Source: Punica granatum
Lineage: Eukaryota; Streptophyta; Magnoliopsida; Myrtales; Lythraceae
NCBI RefSeq assembly: GCF_007655135.1
Contig: NC_045132.1
Span: 18,366,534 to 18,430,533, forward strand
Length of the DNA stretch: 64,000 bases
Direction: 5' to 3'
The notes below the pieces were generated by a model that saw nothing but the letters and a program-made list of their open reading frames with translations, was not told where the DNA came from and did no database searches. This document shows positions 11,501-23,500 of the stretch, piece by piece; position 1 is the stretch's first letter, and every line of letters begins with the position of its first letter. Made by a program: the position numbers and the translations under genes.

Positions 11501-11874
11501 AAATTCACTCTTGATAGTTTATCTATCGATATTTTTTGGCCATGCATCTTCTCGTTGACGATCGATCTCTCCCGAGAACAAGCCGGACTCTCTTTGATAT
11601 TAAACTGAACAAAAAGCACCGGCTAAACCAAATAAAAAAATAAATTACTTAAAAAATAAAAAGAAATAATAAAGAAACACCAAATTAACGTTTTCTACTT
11701 CTCCAATTGAACAAAAGCCGATTGGAGGCGGCATACAATTTCGAAAAATCCCTGAAATCGCTCGTAAATATTTTGCTCGAAATTTTATATTTCTATACTC
11801 CTGATGACAAAAACAACCCTTTTGTTCTTAACAAGATCTAGATCCTCTTTAGATACAAGTTAATTAATAATCAA
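8506..11874. other. Unit A spacer between MLP1 and the 2OGD fragment; no intact gene
   Basis: AT-rich DNA conserved with unit B (about 19465-23500). Blocks at 8742-9030, 9340-9720 and 10010-10500 are conserved to a degree that suggests recent shared ancestry, not selection on a frame. Short frames at 8742-8963 (minus) and 8827-9024 (plus) overlap one another. The minus one is broken in unit B by a CGA-to-TGA change, so neither is supported as a gene. I recognise no protein family. Confidence 0.6.
10035..10214 (+). pseudogene. Short conserved frame of unknown identity, unit A copy
   Basis: A frame beginning MPHQLAASIAKIQINKQSDS and ending FESRNFFKFF (59 residues) has a counterpart in unit B at 21734-21925 that runs four residues longer (QSWA). 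The difference is a CAA-to-TAA change in this copy. The composition is polar and I see no domain, signal peptide or membrane segment. It could be a relic of an exon or a chance frame kept by recent duplication. I do not recognise it. Confidence 0.25.
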
Positions 11875-12330
11875 ATGATGATAAAGGCTTCACTGAATGA
11901 TTCATTGTTGACTAATCCTGTTATTAATGAAACTGTTAACTATTACCCCTTAGTTGGCCAACTCCAGAGAGATTACCTAGAACAATGGGCTCCAACATGG
12001 ATGAGAATATTATCGGAGAAAGATGATATACCTACCTATGTTGCATCACTGCTGATACCAAATGTTCAAGAAATGGCTAGGAAAAATCCTTTAGAGTTTC
12101 CCCGGAGATACATTAGGACCGAGGAAGGTATTCCCGAGGAAAATTTTATCTCTCGCCAGAGATCTTCACTCTTGAAAGGATGCCGGGACAAGCTCGAAAA
12201 ACTCCATGAGGCATGCCAAGACTGGGGCTTTTTCAGGTTTACCACTAAACGGGCCGGTGCCAAGCGTCGATGTGATTAGAATTTTCATGGGAGATTTTAG
12301 CGATTCTTCGAAATAGTATGCTGCTTCAAT
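11875..12330 (+). pseudogene. 2-oxoglutarate/Fe(II) dioxygenase N-terminal fragment (SRG1-like), unit A
   Basis: From about 12034 the frame reads ASLLIPNVQEMARKNPLEFP, then RRYIRTEEGIPEENFISRQ, LRDKLEKLHEACQDWGFF. This is the start of the DIOX_N domain of SRG1/norcoclaurine-synthase-like plant oxygenases. Such enzymes are usually about 350 residues. Here only about 95 residues of the N-terminal domain survive, without the catalytic HxD...H iron site or RxS 2-oxoglutarate site. The frame shifts right after GFF (one C missing compared with unit B) and stops at 12277-12279. Traces of the next part (IFMGDF) persist out of frame to about 12325. A better start would be the Met at 12001, but there is no sign of a working gene. 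Confidence 0.75.
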
Positions 12331-12585
12331 TGATTCTTGTTCAATTGGAGAAAAAGAAAAGTAAAAAACGTTTATTTGTTTAGTGTTTCTTTATTATTTC
12401 TTTTTATTTTTTTATTTCCATTATCTTTTATTTGGTTGAACCGGTGCCTTTTGATTTCGATTAATATTGAAGAGAATCCGGCTCGTTCTCGGGCGAAATT
12501 GACGGTCGACAAGAAGATGTGTGACCGAAAATATTGATGGCAAACAATGAGGGGAAATCTTAAACTAAAAGGACATATTCGGCCA

Positions 12586-14758
12586 TGCGCACGCAAGTCT
12601 CTTGACTTCTGATTTCACCTAATCAAGCCTAACGACACCAAATAGACATCAATTGGACTCCAATTCCTAAGGCCAAAATACCAAATAAGTGAATTTTACC
12701 TTAATTAATCTAATTAACCATAATTAAACTCTAATTAAGCAAAATTAACACCTAATTGAACCTATGTCCACTCGGCCAAATCACCATTCAACATCACATA
12801 GAGCTTCATGAGCCACATTCATCCACCCATGCATTGATTGGACTTAATTCACCCTAATTAAACATAATCAAGGTCCAAATATCCTAATTAGACTTTAATC
12901 ATACGAAATTAAGCCAAAATAAGTCCTAATGCCTCTCGGCCCTATCATGACCGACAACAAGAAAGCATACATTTAGCAATTCAAGCATGAGTTGAAGGCA
13001 ATTGGGTCTAATCTAGCCTAATTACGAACAATTGGAAGCTAATGGTCACTAATCATTGGATAATTTAGCTTAATTAAGCCCGAATTCATCAAATTGACTC
13101 ATCTAAACACATTTTATCAACATGACCGGAATGTAACAATGGCAAGGAGATCCAATTTCATGCTAATTTCATGCAATTGATCAAGATTAGAGTTAATCCT
13201 AACAAGGTAAAGTCACTAGGCGTCTGATTTCATGCAATTAACACTCTAGTTGACCCAATTAGCCACAAATTGGACTCGAGTTCAACAAAACTAGAGCTGT
13301 CCCGAGCCAATTTTTAGTTGACTTTAAGCCTAATTAGGCATGCCACTACTCAATTAATTCTAATCGGGCACTAATTACACGAAATTGGCCACCTATTAGC
13401 ACAATCTACACATAAATGCATTGGATAGGCACGTGTCAACCACACTGCGAGCTAGACATCTCGACTTCGGGTCTGACTGGAGGCGTGGAGGCTCAATTTA
13501 TGTTAGTTCGGGTAATTGTTCGGGACTTTGAGCATAGAAACGTTGAAATCGGGTTAAAACTCTTCAAGAATCCTACTAATTATATGAATTATAGTATTAT
13601 ACGTAGCTTAATTGAATTTTGGGATAATTTTGGCAGAACATTAGCAAATGAAGTAGTTTGCTAAAAAGTCCTTAATGCAGAAAATGCCCCTCTATTTATA
13701 GGCAAATGGGACTCGGGGATTGATTTGTAAATATCGAAATCTATGGGGTGAAATGAAAGGATTTCTGAAAAGTTAGAGGTCGGATGCGTGCTAGTTGGCC
13801 ATCCGGATGAGAATATCCAACTGGACCCGCCCAAGAACCCCAGCACGAGTAATATTCGCGCTTGTGTCCTGAATTTCCAAATTCGGTGAAAATCGGTTCA
13901 ACTATTTGGAACTGAACTGATTTTGTCGGAAATAGTAGTGTCCGCCCTCAAATTTGTTGAAAAACTTCATTTTCATCGTTTTTGAGATTTTTGAGCATAT
14001 TTGAGTGAAGAAAAATTGCCGAAAATATTCCCAAGTTTAGAAAATGATTATTTAACTAAAAAACATCCCGAAATGAATATTTTTCGCTATGTGAGAATAC
14101 GATTTCTCCGTCTCGATCTCTTTTCCTATTGAATAAATTGTAAGAATCAAAGACTTTTAAAACCTGTTTAGTTTTAGGATCAATTTTTAAAATTTTAACT
14201 CTAACTTTAACTCTACTCACTACACAATAAAAGTCAATAACACAATTATTAATTTTTTATTTTTTTTTCAATTTTTTTAATCCATTTAATTCAACTTTTA
14301 ATACTAAATTCTTTTGACTATCCGTTACTTTTTTCATTTTTTTCTCATAATTCAACAACACAATTATTACAACCCAATTAAAATCAAAACTCAACTATAC
14401 TTAACTCTAAAATCAAACACACCATTAATCACTGAAAACTAAAGTCTCATTTCTTATTGAAAATACTGGTAATTAAGATTTAAAATAAGGTTTCTAGAGA
14501 GCATGCGTCATGTTTCAAAATTTGTTTCACACTTACGTCCTCTGAGAACGAAAATGGCTAATTATCCCGTATTATTTTAAAAATAGGTACCAAAAGTGGA
14601 GATTAAATAGTTGGTACTCGAGGAGTTATTCTTAAATCTTGAAGATTCGTCTTTTGATATCTGGTCACTTGTGTACTTCTTGTGATTTTTCTAGCTTTCT
14701 AATCCGGATGTGCTCCTGAGATTGTTGACTTAATTCGGGCTGGAACGAGGTGCTTACA
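12586..14758 (-). mobile_element. Probable solo LTR of a smaller large-LTR relative, minus strand
   Basis: This block interrupts the unit A/unit B homology. Unit A homology stops at about 12580 and resumes as unit B at 14829. Read on the minus strand it starts TGTAAGCACCTCGTTCCAGC, much like the LTR start at 39394 (TGTCAGCACCTCGTTTTGGT), and ends GTGCGCA. A canonical TATAAATAG box lies on the minus strand at 13692-13700. No coding sequence or primer-binding site is present, hence a solo LTR. The flanks (GGCCA and CCCAC) do not form a target-site duplication, so either an edge is off or the copy was rearranged. Confidence 0.55.
14165..14419. mobile_element. MITE (hAT-like), about 255 bp
   Basis: The left end TGTTTAGTTTTAG is inverted at the right end as CTAAAATCAAACA. 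The interior is AT-rich and includes TTTCAATTTTTTTAATCCAT and AATTCAACAACACAATTATT. It has no coding capacity. The terminal inverted repeats and size fit the many plant hAT-derived MITEs with TGTTT-like ends; the superfamily call is an inference. It sits inside the solo LTR at 12586-14758 and is therefore younger than it. Confidence 0.55.
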
Positions 14759-14954
14759 CCCACTCCATCTATGAACTAAAGGCCTTCGAAACTTATAATT
14801 ACTTAGACAACCTAGAAATGATTTTGGTATTCCTTCATGAAAATAACAATTGATATATCTATATTATACTCAGATTATCTTTCTTTCATGTGAATAAACA
14901 ATACGTTACATTAAGCATATTCTTAATATACTAGTGCATACATTGCATGTGCTT

Positions 14955-15712
14955 TTCCACTAGTAAATTAAAACGTTTGATTGTATCATGGGTCTAACTT
15001 ATAAAACTAAAGAATGAGCCCCTAGTACTGTGTGCATTATATGAATAGTATGAGACTATGAGTGACTGCTGAAGAGAGAAAATGGGGATACGGAAAGTAG
15101 TGGATTGTTTATGTACTAAAATTACTTTTTCGACCCCATCAATCATTATTGATTGATCATTATTACCCTCAGGGAGAAAGAGAGGGAGGATAGATCCGAC
15201 CGTAGTGGCCCGCCCCTCTCACGGTGGAATTTTTTTTCTTAATGTTTTTATTTTTTTTTTCATTAAAGATTAGGTTTTTCTACAGGGTGTTATGCCTTTG
15301 GCTTCTATAGGTATCTACGTTTGGCATATGCTTGCTCTAATTGAGATTTTTGGAGATTTTAGGCGGAGGGACTTTAGAACACCCTAAATGCACGGGGAAT
15401 CATCCGTGGATCTACTATGATTTATTTTTTCATTTTTTAAGATAAAAAATTGCCATTTGAGCAAAAATGTATCTATGACACAAAATTATCTTACACGTCA
15501 GCAACACTAAACACTTTGATTTGATTGGTAGAAAACCAAATAAAATAATTATCCTAAAATAAAAATGAAATTACAGAAAGAGACGAAATTGAACATTCGA
15601 CCAAAATGTAAGTGACCACAATTGTTATTTTCCCTTTTATGTTTCGCAAAACTACATAATAGGATTTAATGACTACATATAATTTCAAAAATATTATTTC
15701 TAAAAATTATTT
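14955..15712. other. Unit-B-specific segment; no gene
   Basis: About 760 bp with no counterpart in unit A, where TGCACGTGATTTTTTTTTG is followed directly by CAATAATAAG. It contains pyrimidine- and AT-rich runs and no supported frame. No terminal inverted repeats or TG...CA ends were recognised, so an insertion in B and a deletion in A are both possible. Confidence 0.5.
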
Positions 15713-16457
15713 TTCAATAATAAGGGAGACTTGTAAGCTTAATATGAGGAAATAAAAAATCTAATGAAGGGCATAGGTAGTAGCATAATGAGAATCAGGC
15801 ATAGAATTCTTAATTAGGTTACTAGCTGATAGTGTATATCACTATACTGTAATCTTCCATTCTAAAAACTATCTGAAAATGTTGAATTATTATATATATG
15901 TATCTTAAATAATTTGATTTCACGAAGATTTAATGGTATTATTGCGTAAATAGTTAAAGAAAAATAACTACTATGCTTCCAAAAAAAAAAGCTAATATAC
16001 TTTCCATATAATTGATACATTTCTAATCATTTTCAAGCAAATGAACACAGGTCCATAGATTCCCGTAATTTTGTCATGCAAATGAAAAATAACTTCTCAT
16101 TCCATGTATATATATTTTAAATTTTAGGTTTCCAGTTTGCTGAATTTTGTCTCCACTTCATTTCTAAGTCAAAATATATCCATCATTAATGTAGACTCTG
16201 GATAAGTTTTATTAATCCGAGGCACAACAACATAACATCAGCTCCTTATTAATAATAGGTCCATTGAGCCTAATACAAAAATAAAAAATAAAATAAAATG
16301 GTGAGTATCAAACATAAGACATTTTGATCCTGAAGTCAGCGTCTTGTGTCATTACACCGAGATCCTGTCCTCAAGATCAACTCCTTATTTGACATAGCAT
16401 ACATGCAAGTAATTATGGGGAAACATACATATATTACAGAAAGCCTTTTAAAAGTCC

Positions 16458-18039
16458 TTAGGCCCCGGATGTCAGGTTAGCGTCAATGTCCCTGGTGACC
16501 TTTACGGCGAACTCGAGTAGAGAGTAGGGTTCCGGGGTCTCCTCGCTCACCTTCTCGTACTCTATTGTCCAATGCACGGTGGTCCCAGTTCCCCCCTCCT
16601 TCGCAGTGGCCTGAACGATCAGGATGAAAGTCTTGTACAAATTCAACAGATCACCTTCGATCACACTGAAGGTGGCTTTGTTATTCTCATCATCCAAGGC
16701 ATCGATTCTCTCCTTCGCAGTCTTGGGCTGTCCGTCTTAGAGATTTCAATTTCACAAAACAAAAAGTTGCCATGGGTTAAAATTTTTTCGGTAACTTTCT
16801 TATGTACTTCAACGAAGGAGGGTGGGGTGGTAAGGAAAAAGACTAAACCCTGAAATCCAGAGAGACTGAAACTTGAAGAACATAATCCTCTGTAAAGATA
16901 ACGAAAATGCGATCTAGCAACCTTTTTCCGGATAGACCGAATGATGGTGTTGTTTTCAATTAATGATTTCTCGAATTCTTCCGGGCAAGACTAAATTTTA
17001 AGTTATTATAAACACAGTTCCTTGTAAGAGGATTTTTTTTTTCGGTGACCTGTAAGAGGATATTTATATTAAGCTTCCTGTTATGTGTTATCTAAATAGT
17101 TGGGGTGGCCCAAGAGAATTTGGGGCTTATAACAAAAATTGCATATGGAGCGTCACTTATCTAAAAAAATATTATGATTTTTACTAAAATTATTTTTCTA
17201 ATTTTATAAAATGCAAAATTACGGATTAATTTTTATAATCAATGTCTCTAAAATTATTTAGTTAATAGTAAAATTAATTGATATTATCTTTCTTGAGATA
17301 TTGTAGATTTTTAACTAATGGAATGTTATTGCGATAATATATGACCTGGAGGTCGCTGGTGACCTTGACATGGCCGATGGTGGCTGGCGCCAGACCCCTA
17401 CAGCCTAAAATGAGGAAGTCTTGCCCTTCCCTTTTTCCCCCACTTTCATGTCTAACCCAAGTGGGATCTATTTACAATTAGGAAAATTTTAGGGGATATC
17501 GCTGCAATTTTTAGAAACTAGCCTAACTGAGTAGGCGATTCAGTTTAAATGGTTTTTTGATTTAAGTATATTAAATTAAATCATTGTCTGTTTTTATCAA
17601 ACAAATTTATTAAAATTAAGCTGAAAATTTAATTTCAGCATTTGACTTGAGTAATTAAATACACTCTAAGTCTACTGTAACATTATATGGATTCCACCTG
17701 ATGAGTCCTGACATTATATCCCTGACGCGTGTTTAGGGAATAACTATGGTTGTATCAGAGAATAGAACATCAAGGGATATAAATAAATAAAAGGACATCA
17801 AGGGATAAAGTTTTAATGTTATAAAGTGCGTGCACATATCCCTTACCATGGACATAATCCCAATGAATAACAGACCCGACCTTTCCCCAGTCACCTTCGT
17901 GCAACTTGGTACCATGTACGTTGTCGGGGCTCGCGTCCGAGATGTCCTGAGGCTTGGAGCTGAACACATTGTACAACTTTTTCGGCGGAGATCTGATCCC
18001 AATGTCAATCTCCATCCTCCCTTGTACCAAATGAGCCAT
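16458..18039 (-). CDS. MLP-like protein (Bet v 1 family), copy 2
   Basis: Exons at 18039-17847 (193 nt) and 16735-16458 (278 nt) have the same GT-AG junctions and phase as copy 1, giving 156 residues. The intron is 1,111 bp. Compared with copy 1 the protein has S18P, F22L, Q81E and G125E and is otherwise identical, including LHEGDWGKVGSV and the C-terminal DIDANLTSGA. No stop or frameshift is present. The near-identity points to recent duplication, gene conversion or constraint. The TATA box is at 18121-18129. The function is expected to be that of copy 1: a small cytosolic protein with a hydrophobic cavity; its ligand is unknown. Confidence 0.9.
17342..17394 (-). other. GC-rich insert in the MLP2 intron
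   Basis: About 51 bp containing GGTCGCTGGTGACC and GGTGGCTGGCGCC interrupt sequence that is continuous in the MLP1 intron near 6601-6620. The insert is far more GC-rich than the surrounding intron. Origin unknown. Confidence 0.6.
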
Positions 18040-18120
18040 TTCTTTTTATTCTACTGACTTTCTTCTTTTATCAGATATTTTGAATGCAAGTATGGTGAAG
18101 GATGAAAAAAGATGAGGAGG

Positions 18121-18129
18121 ATATATATA
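18121..18129 (-). promoter_or_regulatory. TATA box of MLP2
   Basis: The minus strand reads CTATATATAT, 82 bp upstream of the start codon at 18039, in the same context as in MLP1. A second copy of the motif lies in the distal promoter repeat near 18868-18877. Confidence 0.6.
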
Positions 18130-18307
18130 GAGAACAAGGGTATGGAGCAAACTAGTATGGCCGGTTAGCCCTCTTATAGATAGGAGAATACTTAATTTTG
18201 CTACCAGTCTTTGAGAAGAGTGACAGGTATCATAAAAGTAGGGAAGGAAGGGAGACATTAATTAATCAAGTTATTAAACGTGGGCTAAATAATCGTGATC
18301 GATATCA

Positions 18308-18458
18308 AAAGTGAGTATAGCGCAGTGTGCATGTTCTCGCCTAACAACTAAGAAGTCGTAAGTTCGATACTCAGTGAGACTAATCGTGCCCCTTTATTAG
18401 ATATTAAGATTTTTTTTCATTCTATTCGGCAATGGGCATCCCTAATAACTGAAAAAAT
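18308..18458 (+). mobile_element. tRNA-derived SINE, unit B proximal copy
   Basis: A-box-like TATAGCGCAGTGTGCATG, B-box-like AAGTTCGATACTCAG and tail TAATAACTGAAAAAATAA. Orthologous within the duplication to the copy at 7556. Confidence 0.7.
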
Positions 18459-19057
18459 AATTGTGATAAATATGTTCTCCCAAAATAAAAAGAAGGGACG
18501 TGGCGTGAATATTATAGTTGGCAGGATATAAATTGTTTTCATTTGTTATATTAGAATTTTTATATAATTTTTTCAAATACAAGAAAGATTCAAAGATCTA
18601 AAACATAAAATGAAAAGTAAATTAAAAAATAGACACAAATAGTCCCAGTGATTAGTAAAAATTGAATTTGAAACATCTTAATTCTTAGAAGAAAAGCGAT
18701 TGCCACTATGCTATACCTCATTTTTCCATTTTTCTTTTCTTATAAAGGCCATATATATCATGATGATAGAACTACTTCTAGTTAGCAGACATACTTTCAG
18801 GACTTTCTTCTTTGATCAGATATTTTGAATGTAAGTATGGTGAATGATGGAAAAAGATGAGGAGGATATATATAGAGAACAAGGGTATGGAGCAAACAAG
18901 TATGGCTGGTTAGCCCTTTTATAGAATAGGAGTATAATTAATTTTGCTACCAGTCTTTGAGAATAGTGACAGGTACCATGCAAGTAGGGAAGGAAGGAAG
19001 ATATTAATTAATCAAGTTATCAAACGTGGGCTAAAAAATTGTGATCGATATCAAAAG

Positions 19058-19205
19058 ACGGTGTAGCGCAATGCGCACGCCGTCGCCTGACAATCAAAAG
19101 GTCATAGGTTCGATACTCAGTGAGACTACCTGCACCTCTTCATTAGATATTAAAATTTCTATTTCATTGTATTCTGCTCTTGAGCCTTCCTTGTAACCGA
19201 AAAAA
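19058..19205 (+). mobile_element. tRNA-derived SINE, unit B distal copy
   Basis: The best-preserved copy: GTGTAGCGCAATGCGCACGC (A box), AGGTTCGATACTCAG (B box), the body with TAGATATTAAAATTTCTATT, and the 3' end CCTTGTAACCGAAAAAAG. It lies about 1 kb upstream of the MLP2 start codon. Confidence 0.75.
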
Positions 19206-19567
19206 GAATTATTCTCTCAAAATAAAAAAAGGGAGGGGGTGTGAATATTGTAGGTGGCAGGATATGAATTTTTTCATTTGTTATATTAAAATTTTTATAT
19301 AATTTTCTTCAAATACAAGAAAGATGCAAAGATCTAAAATAGAAAATAAAAAGGAAATTAAAAATGGACAAAAATAATTCACTGATTAGTGAAAATCGAA
19401 TTTGAAACTTATTAAATCCTAAAAGAAAGCGATTGTCACTATACTATACATCATTTCTTCATTTTTTTAAAGGCCATGCATATATAGAAATTAATTGACC
19501 GATACATGCAGCTAGGGCATATATAACGTGATGATATAACTAATTCTAGTTAGAGGACATACGTTCA

Positions 19568-22500
19568 GGAGTGTGTAATTGGACAAGATCTTAAATGGAT
19601 TTGCTAAACAATGAATGATGTGAACATGAAAAATCAGTAAGATTATATTAATTCATGATCTGTTAACCATGTGTTAAGCTAATTTATTTATTTGTTGAAA
19701 TCTAATTGGTGCTTCCTCATACTCCATGGTGAGGTAGGATCTCCTGAAATTCTTTTTGTATAAATTGGCTCTTTGCATAAAGTCCACGAACATATAAGGA
19801 ACTTACTGAGCAGAAGGGACATAGTCAATGGAAATCAAAGATCGGAACTGGGAATAGATGTGAACCTAAAGCATTGGTTTGCCTCGAGGGCAAATATCAC
19901 TGTATTCAACCCAAAACATTGGCTTCTTGTATCTTCGCATTATTTTGGTAATGTATGTTATATAAGGTTATGGCAGGATTAATAAAAAACAATAATTTAA
20001 CCGTTTATTTTTATTAATAGGGCAATTACAATTATATATGGAGATGCATATCAATTATCAATTACAATACATAAAAGTTAAAAGTGCCAAAATGTGGGAA
20101 TTTTTTTTTCATGTGCACTTGATATTTGGAAGCTCAACAGATCCCTACAAATTCAGTTCGAACCAAGTCAACCCACTAGGAGATAAAACTCTCTCATCAT
20201 GGAGTTTCTCCGTTCACAAAACTCAATGCCAGACCTTTGCTTAAGGGAAAAAATGCCGAATCACATGAATCAACTCAAGTTTTTAAAATTTTAATTTTAA
20301 TGAAAATTTGACAATTAATTATTACATTAAAAATTGTAAATTGATAATAAAGATGTTTTAGAAAAGTAAAAAAAAAATTAATTCGATTAATTTTTTAATT
20401 ATAAAGTATCATTATTAAAAATTATTTTTTATTAATTTTTGTAGGCTTCATGTAATGTGTGAGCATATACTTTATTGTTAATAATTGGAAAAATTATGGC
20501 ATGTACGCCAATACAACTAACAGTCTTAACATTCATCAAAAAAAAAAAAAGGAATCATACAAAAACTAACAGTCTATCATAGATATAATAAATGAAGACA
20601 ATTATAACGTATATTTTTTAAATGGAAAATGTTGGGACAGGGACCACGGCATTCTTAGCATTCTTTGGAGAACATAACGGAATGGAGTGTATAAATTAGA
20701 AGAGAGAGAAGAAGAAAAAAGGAACAAGTTAGATCTCTCTTTCTGATATTTTCCTTTAAAAAAATCTTAATGATAAGGTACTCTGAAAATTCTATAATTG
20801 TTGATTATGAAAAATAACCGTGGCAATTGATATTATTTTCTCCATTAGATTTCAATTTAAAATTCTCGTCCTTACACATGCATGGCGATAATTGTGTAGA
20901 ATAACAATGTCTAACAATACTTTTACTTTTTATGCTTTTATCAATTTATATTTTCGACTTTTATCCATTTATATTTTCGACGACGATCGACCATGCTTGA
21001 GAATGATTGGATCACAATCTGCATATCTATATACATATAATATTAAAGTCGGGACGACGAATCGAGAAGCATCACGTAGAATGGAGAATGACACTTCTCG
21101 TATGACCGCTGATAGCAACATGATAGTGGCTTTGAGTTGAGCTCAAGAGGTGATTTCGAGAATCAACCAACCGACAAATCCGCAGGGGTCGCACTTTGTC
21201 CCGCCCGCTTGGTGGATGAAATCCTAGGCTTGGTCAATCCGTTTTCTTTCTTGATTTATGGAACTGGTGGCCTGAATCAGCAGCGGTAGCCTATGTAGGA
21301 GGTTTGGAAAAAAGTATGAACGGAAGGGCATTCGAAAATAGTAAGAACATATTCTTCTCCAATAGCAAAGATCGATGCGGTGATTAAACAACCGCATCTT
21401 CAGTCAGCAAATGTTGACATCGGTCCGATCTCATCTGCTTTGTTCCGGATCAATGATCGGGTCACTTAGCTAAAGGAGATCTCGTATGCTTCTACTAGAA
21501 AGATAGCTCTATCCTATCTGAAATATTAGGATATAGTTATTGTAATATCGTTCACTACTTAGAATAGAAAATCGAGATCTTGCTCACGTTATTTTCAAAC
21601 CTAACCAGCCATTCAATGGAAAAGAATAACAATTTTATAATTAAAAAAAAACAACAATCAAAATTAAAACCCTAAATTGTTGATTGTTGATTTTTTTTTT
21701 CTTTGGGATCATAGAACAGACCAACCGCAAGAGATGCCCGATCACTTGGCAGCCTCCATAGCCAAAACCCAAAGTAACACGCAATCCGATTCTAATTTCA
21801 TGATATCCACAGCAAACATGGCGGTTCATTCACCTAATTCCAGGAGCACCAAAAATCCAATGGCAGAGGTGAAGAATTGCTTCGAATCAAGAAATTTCTT
21901 CAAATTCTTTCAATCTTGGGCGTAACTCAGCAAAAACAATTTCATGGAAGTACAGAATTGGTTCCAAATAGAAACTGGATATCATTTTCGAAGGAATAAC
22001 ATTGAAATTAAGAATGGAAAATTGAATTGGAAGAACCGGAATGAGATATCAGGATATCCACAAATTTCAAAATTTGAAATCGAATTCGGAGGAATTTCGT
22101 GATTGCTTCCAATTCAATTGCACAGATATCTTAGTAGAATTGGAATTGGAAGTAATTCCTGATATTGCTTTTAATTCTTAAATTGATGTTACATGAACTC
22201 AATTGAAATGAAAACAATTCTTAGATTCTCTTCAAATTCTTCAATTGGAAGAGGGTATCCCACTGATTGCATCGGAGAACATTGCAAATTTGAGCACGCA
22301 CTGGGATTACTCTTACACGGAATGATTGTTGATGTTTCTGGTTGTTTATTTATTTAATTCATAAAAATTTTGCATTCTGATTTTTTTAATAGTTTTTTGA
22401 TTTGTGATATTGAAAATTATAAAATTCATTATTTTCTTACCGAACCGGACGGTTTGCAGAAAATAATGTCATATGTATAGAGAGTTGTTATTCTATACAA

Positions 22501-23500
22501 ATAGCCATATGTATGGGTGAGTTTTCTCAATTAAAATCCAACAGCAGAAATATTATCAACTACTATTGTTGTTTTAATTTTCTTTTCCAGTTAATTATAG
22601 TAGAATCACCCCTACTAGTACTAATCCGATGAAATTGCAGGTTACTTTGATTTTACGTCTCCATTTCGTTGACTTGGCCGTTAGCATGGTTAATAAAATT
22701 AGTTTCAAAATTTAGGCCTGAAACTTTCTTTCTAAGAAATTAAATGGGGATCAAATATCGAAAGCTACCGCCACCTCTTGATCCAGTGATTCATATAAAT
22801 AATTTATTATTTTTCCTTAAAAATCTGTAGTTGGAATTAATTTTCGGACATGTGCGGGCATAGAAATTAATTAAAGATGCAACCAATTTTTGGACCATGT
22901 GCATCAAAATCATGTGCATTTAGTGTCCAGCAAAATCATTTGCTGTCATTAGCTGTACTTGGCAGTTAATATCTGCAATGGATACCGGAGCACTAATTAA
23001 GGCTTTTCGACCAATATTTATATTGGAGATTCTACACAATTGATAGAAAAAAAACCATCACAATTATTTTTTTCCCAACCATCATATCTTCTTACGTAAG
23101 ATCCTACTTCTACACATGTCCTATGTCTTTTTTAATTTAAGATTGACCCCTCATAGTTTGTCTATCGATATTTTTAGCCATGTATCTTCTCGTTGACAAT
23201 TGATCTCTCCCGAGAACAAGCCGGACTCTATTTGATATTAAAATGAAAAAAAATATACACCCATTCAGCCAAATAAAAAAAATCAATTACTTAAAAAATA
23301 AAAAGAAATAATAAAGAAACACCAAACGAACGTTTTCTACTGTTCTTCTTCTCCAGCCGATTGAAGGCAGCATGCAATTTCGAAGAATCCCTAAAATTGC
23401 CCGTAAAATACTCCTGATGACAAAAAGAACCCTTTTGCTCTTAACAAGATCTAGATCCTCTTTAGATACAAGTTAATTAAGAATCAAATGATGATAAAGG
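19568..23500. other. Unit B spacer; no intact gene
   Basis: Homologous to the unit A spacer. At 19773-19982 a plus frame matches the one at 8827 but overlaps a broken minus frame. About 20270-20470 is AT-rich sequence absent from A. About 20781-21215 is a B-only segment flanked by GAAA-type microhomology. No protein family is recognised. Confidence 0.6.
21734..21925 (+). other. Short conserved frame of unknown identity, unit B copy
   Basis: A 63-residue frame beginning MPDHLAASIAKTQSNTQSDS and ending FFKFFQSWA; the unit A copy is cut four residues short. It has no recognisable domain and is polar with a weakly basic C terminus. The differences between the copies are mostly amino-acid changing, which does not argue for coding constraint. 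Treat it as a candidate only. Confidence 0.25.

Larger units (their letters stand above)
18055..19567 (-). repeat. Tandemly duplicated promoter region of MLP2
   Basis: Two direct copies of about 750 bp: about 18055-18802 and 18803-19567. Each starts with GACTTTCTTCTTT, contains the TATA block, a sense SINE and an antisense SINE remnant, and ends with the CATACTTTCAGGA/CATACGTTCAGGA block. Unit A carries the same pair but lacks about 220 bp between the proximal SINE region and the distal copy. Confidence 0.85.
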
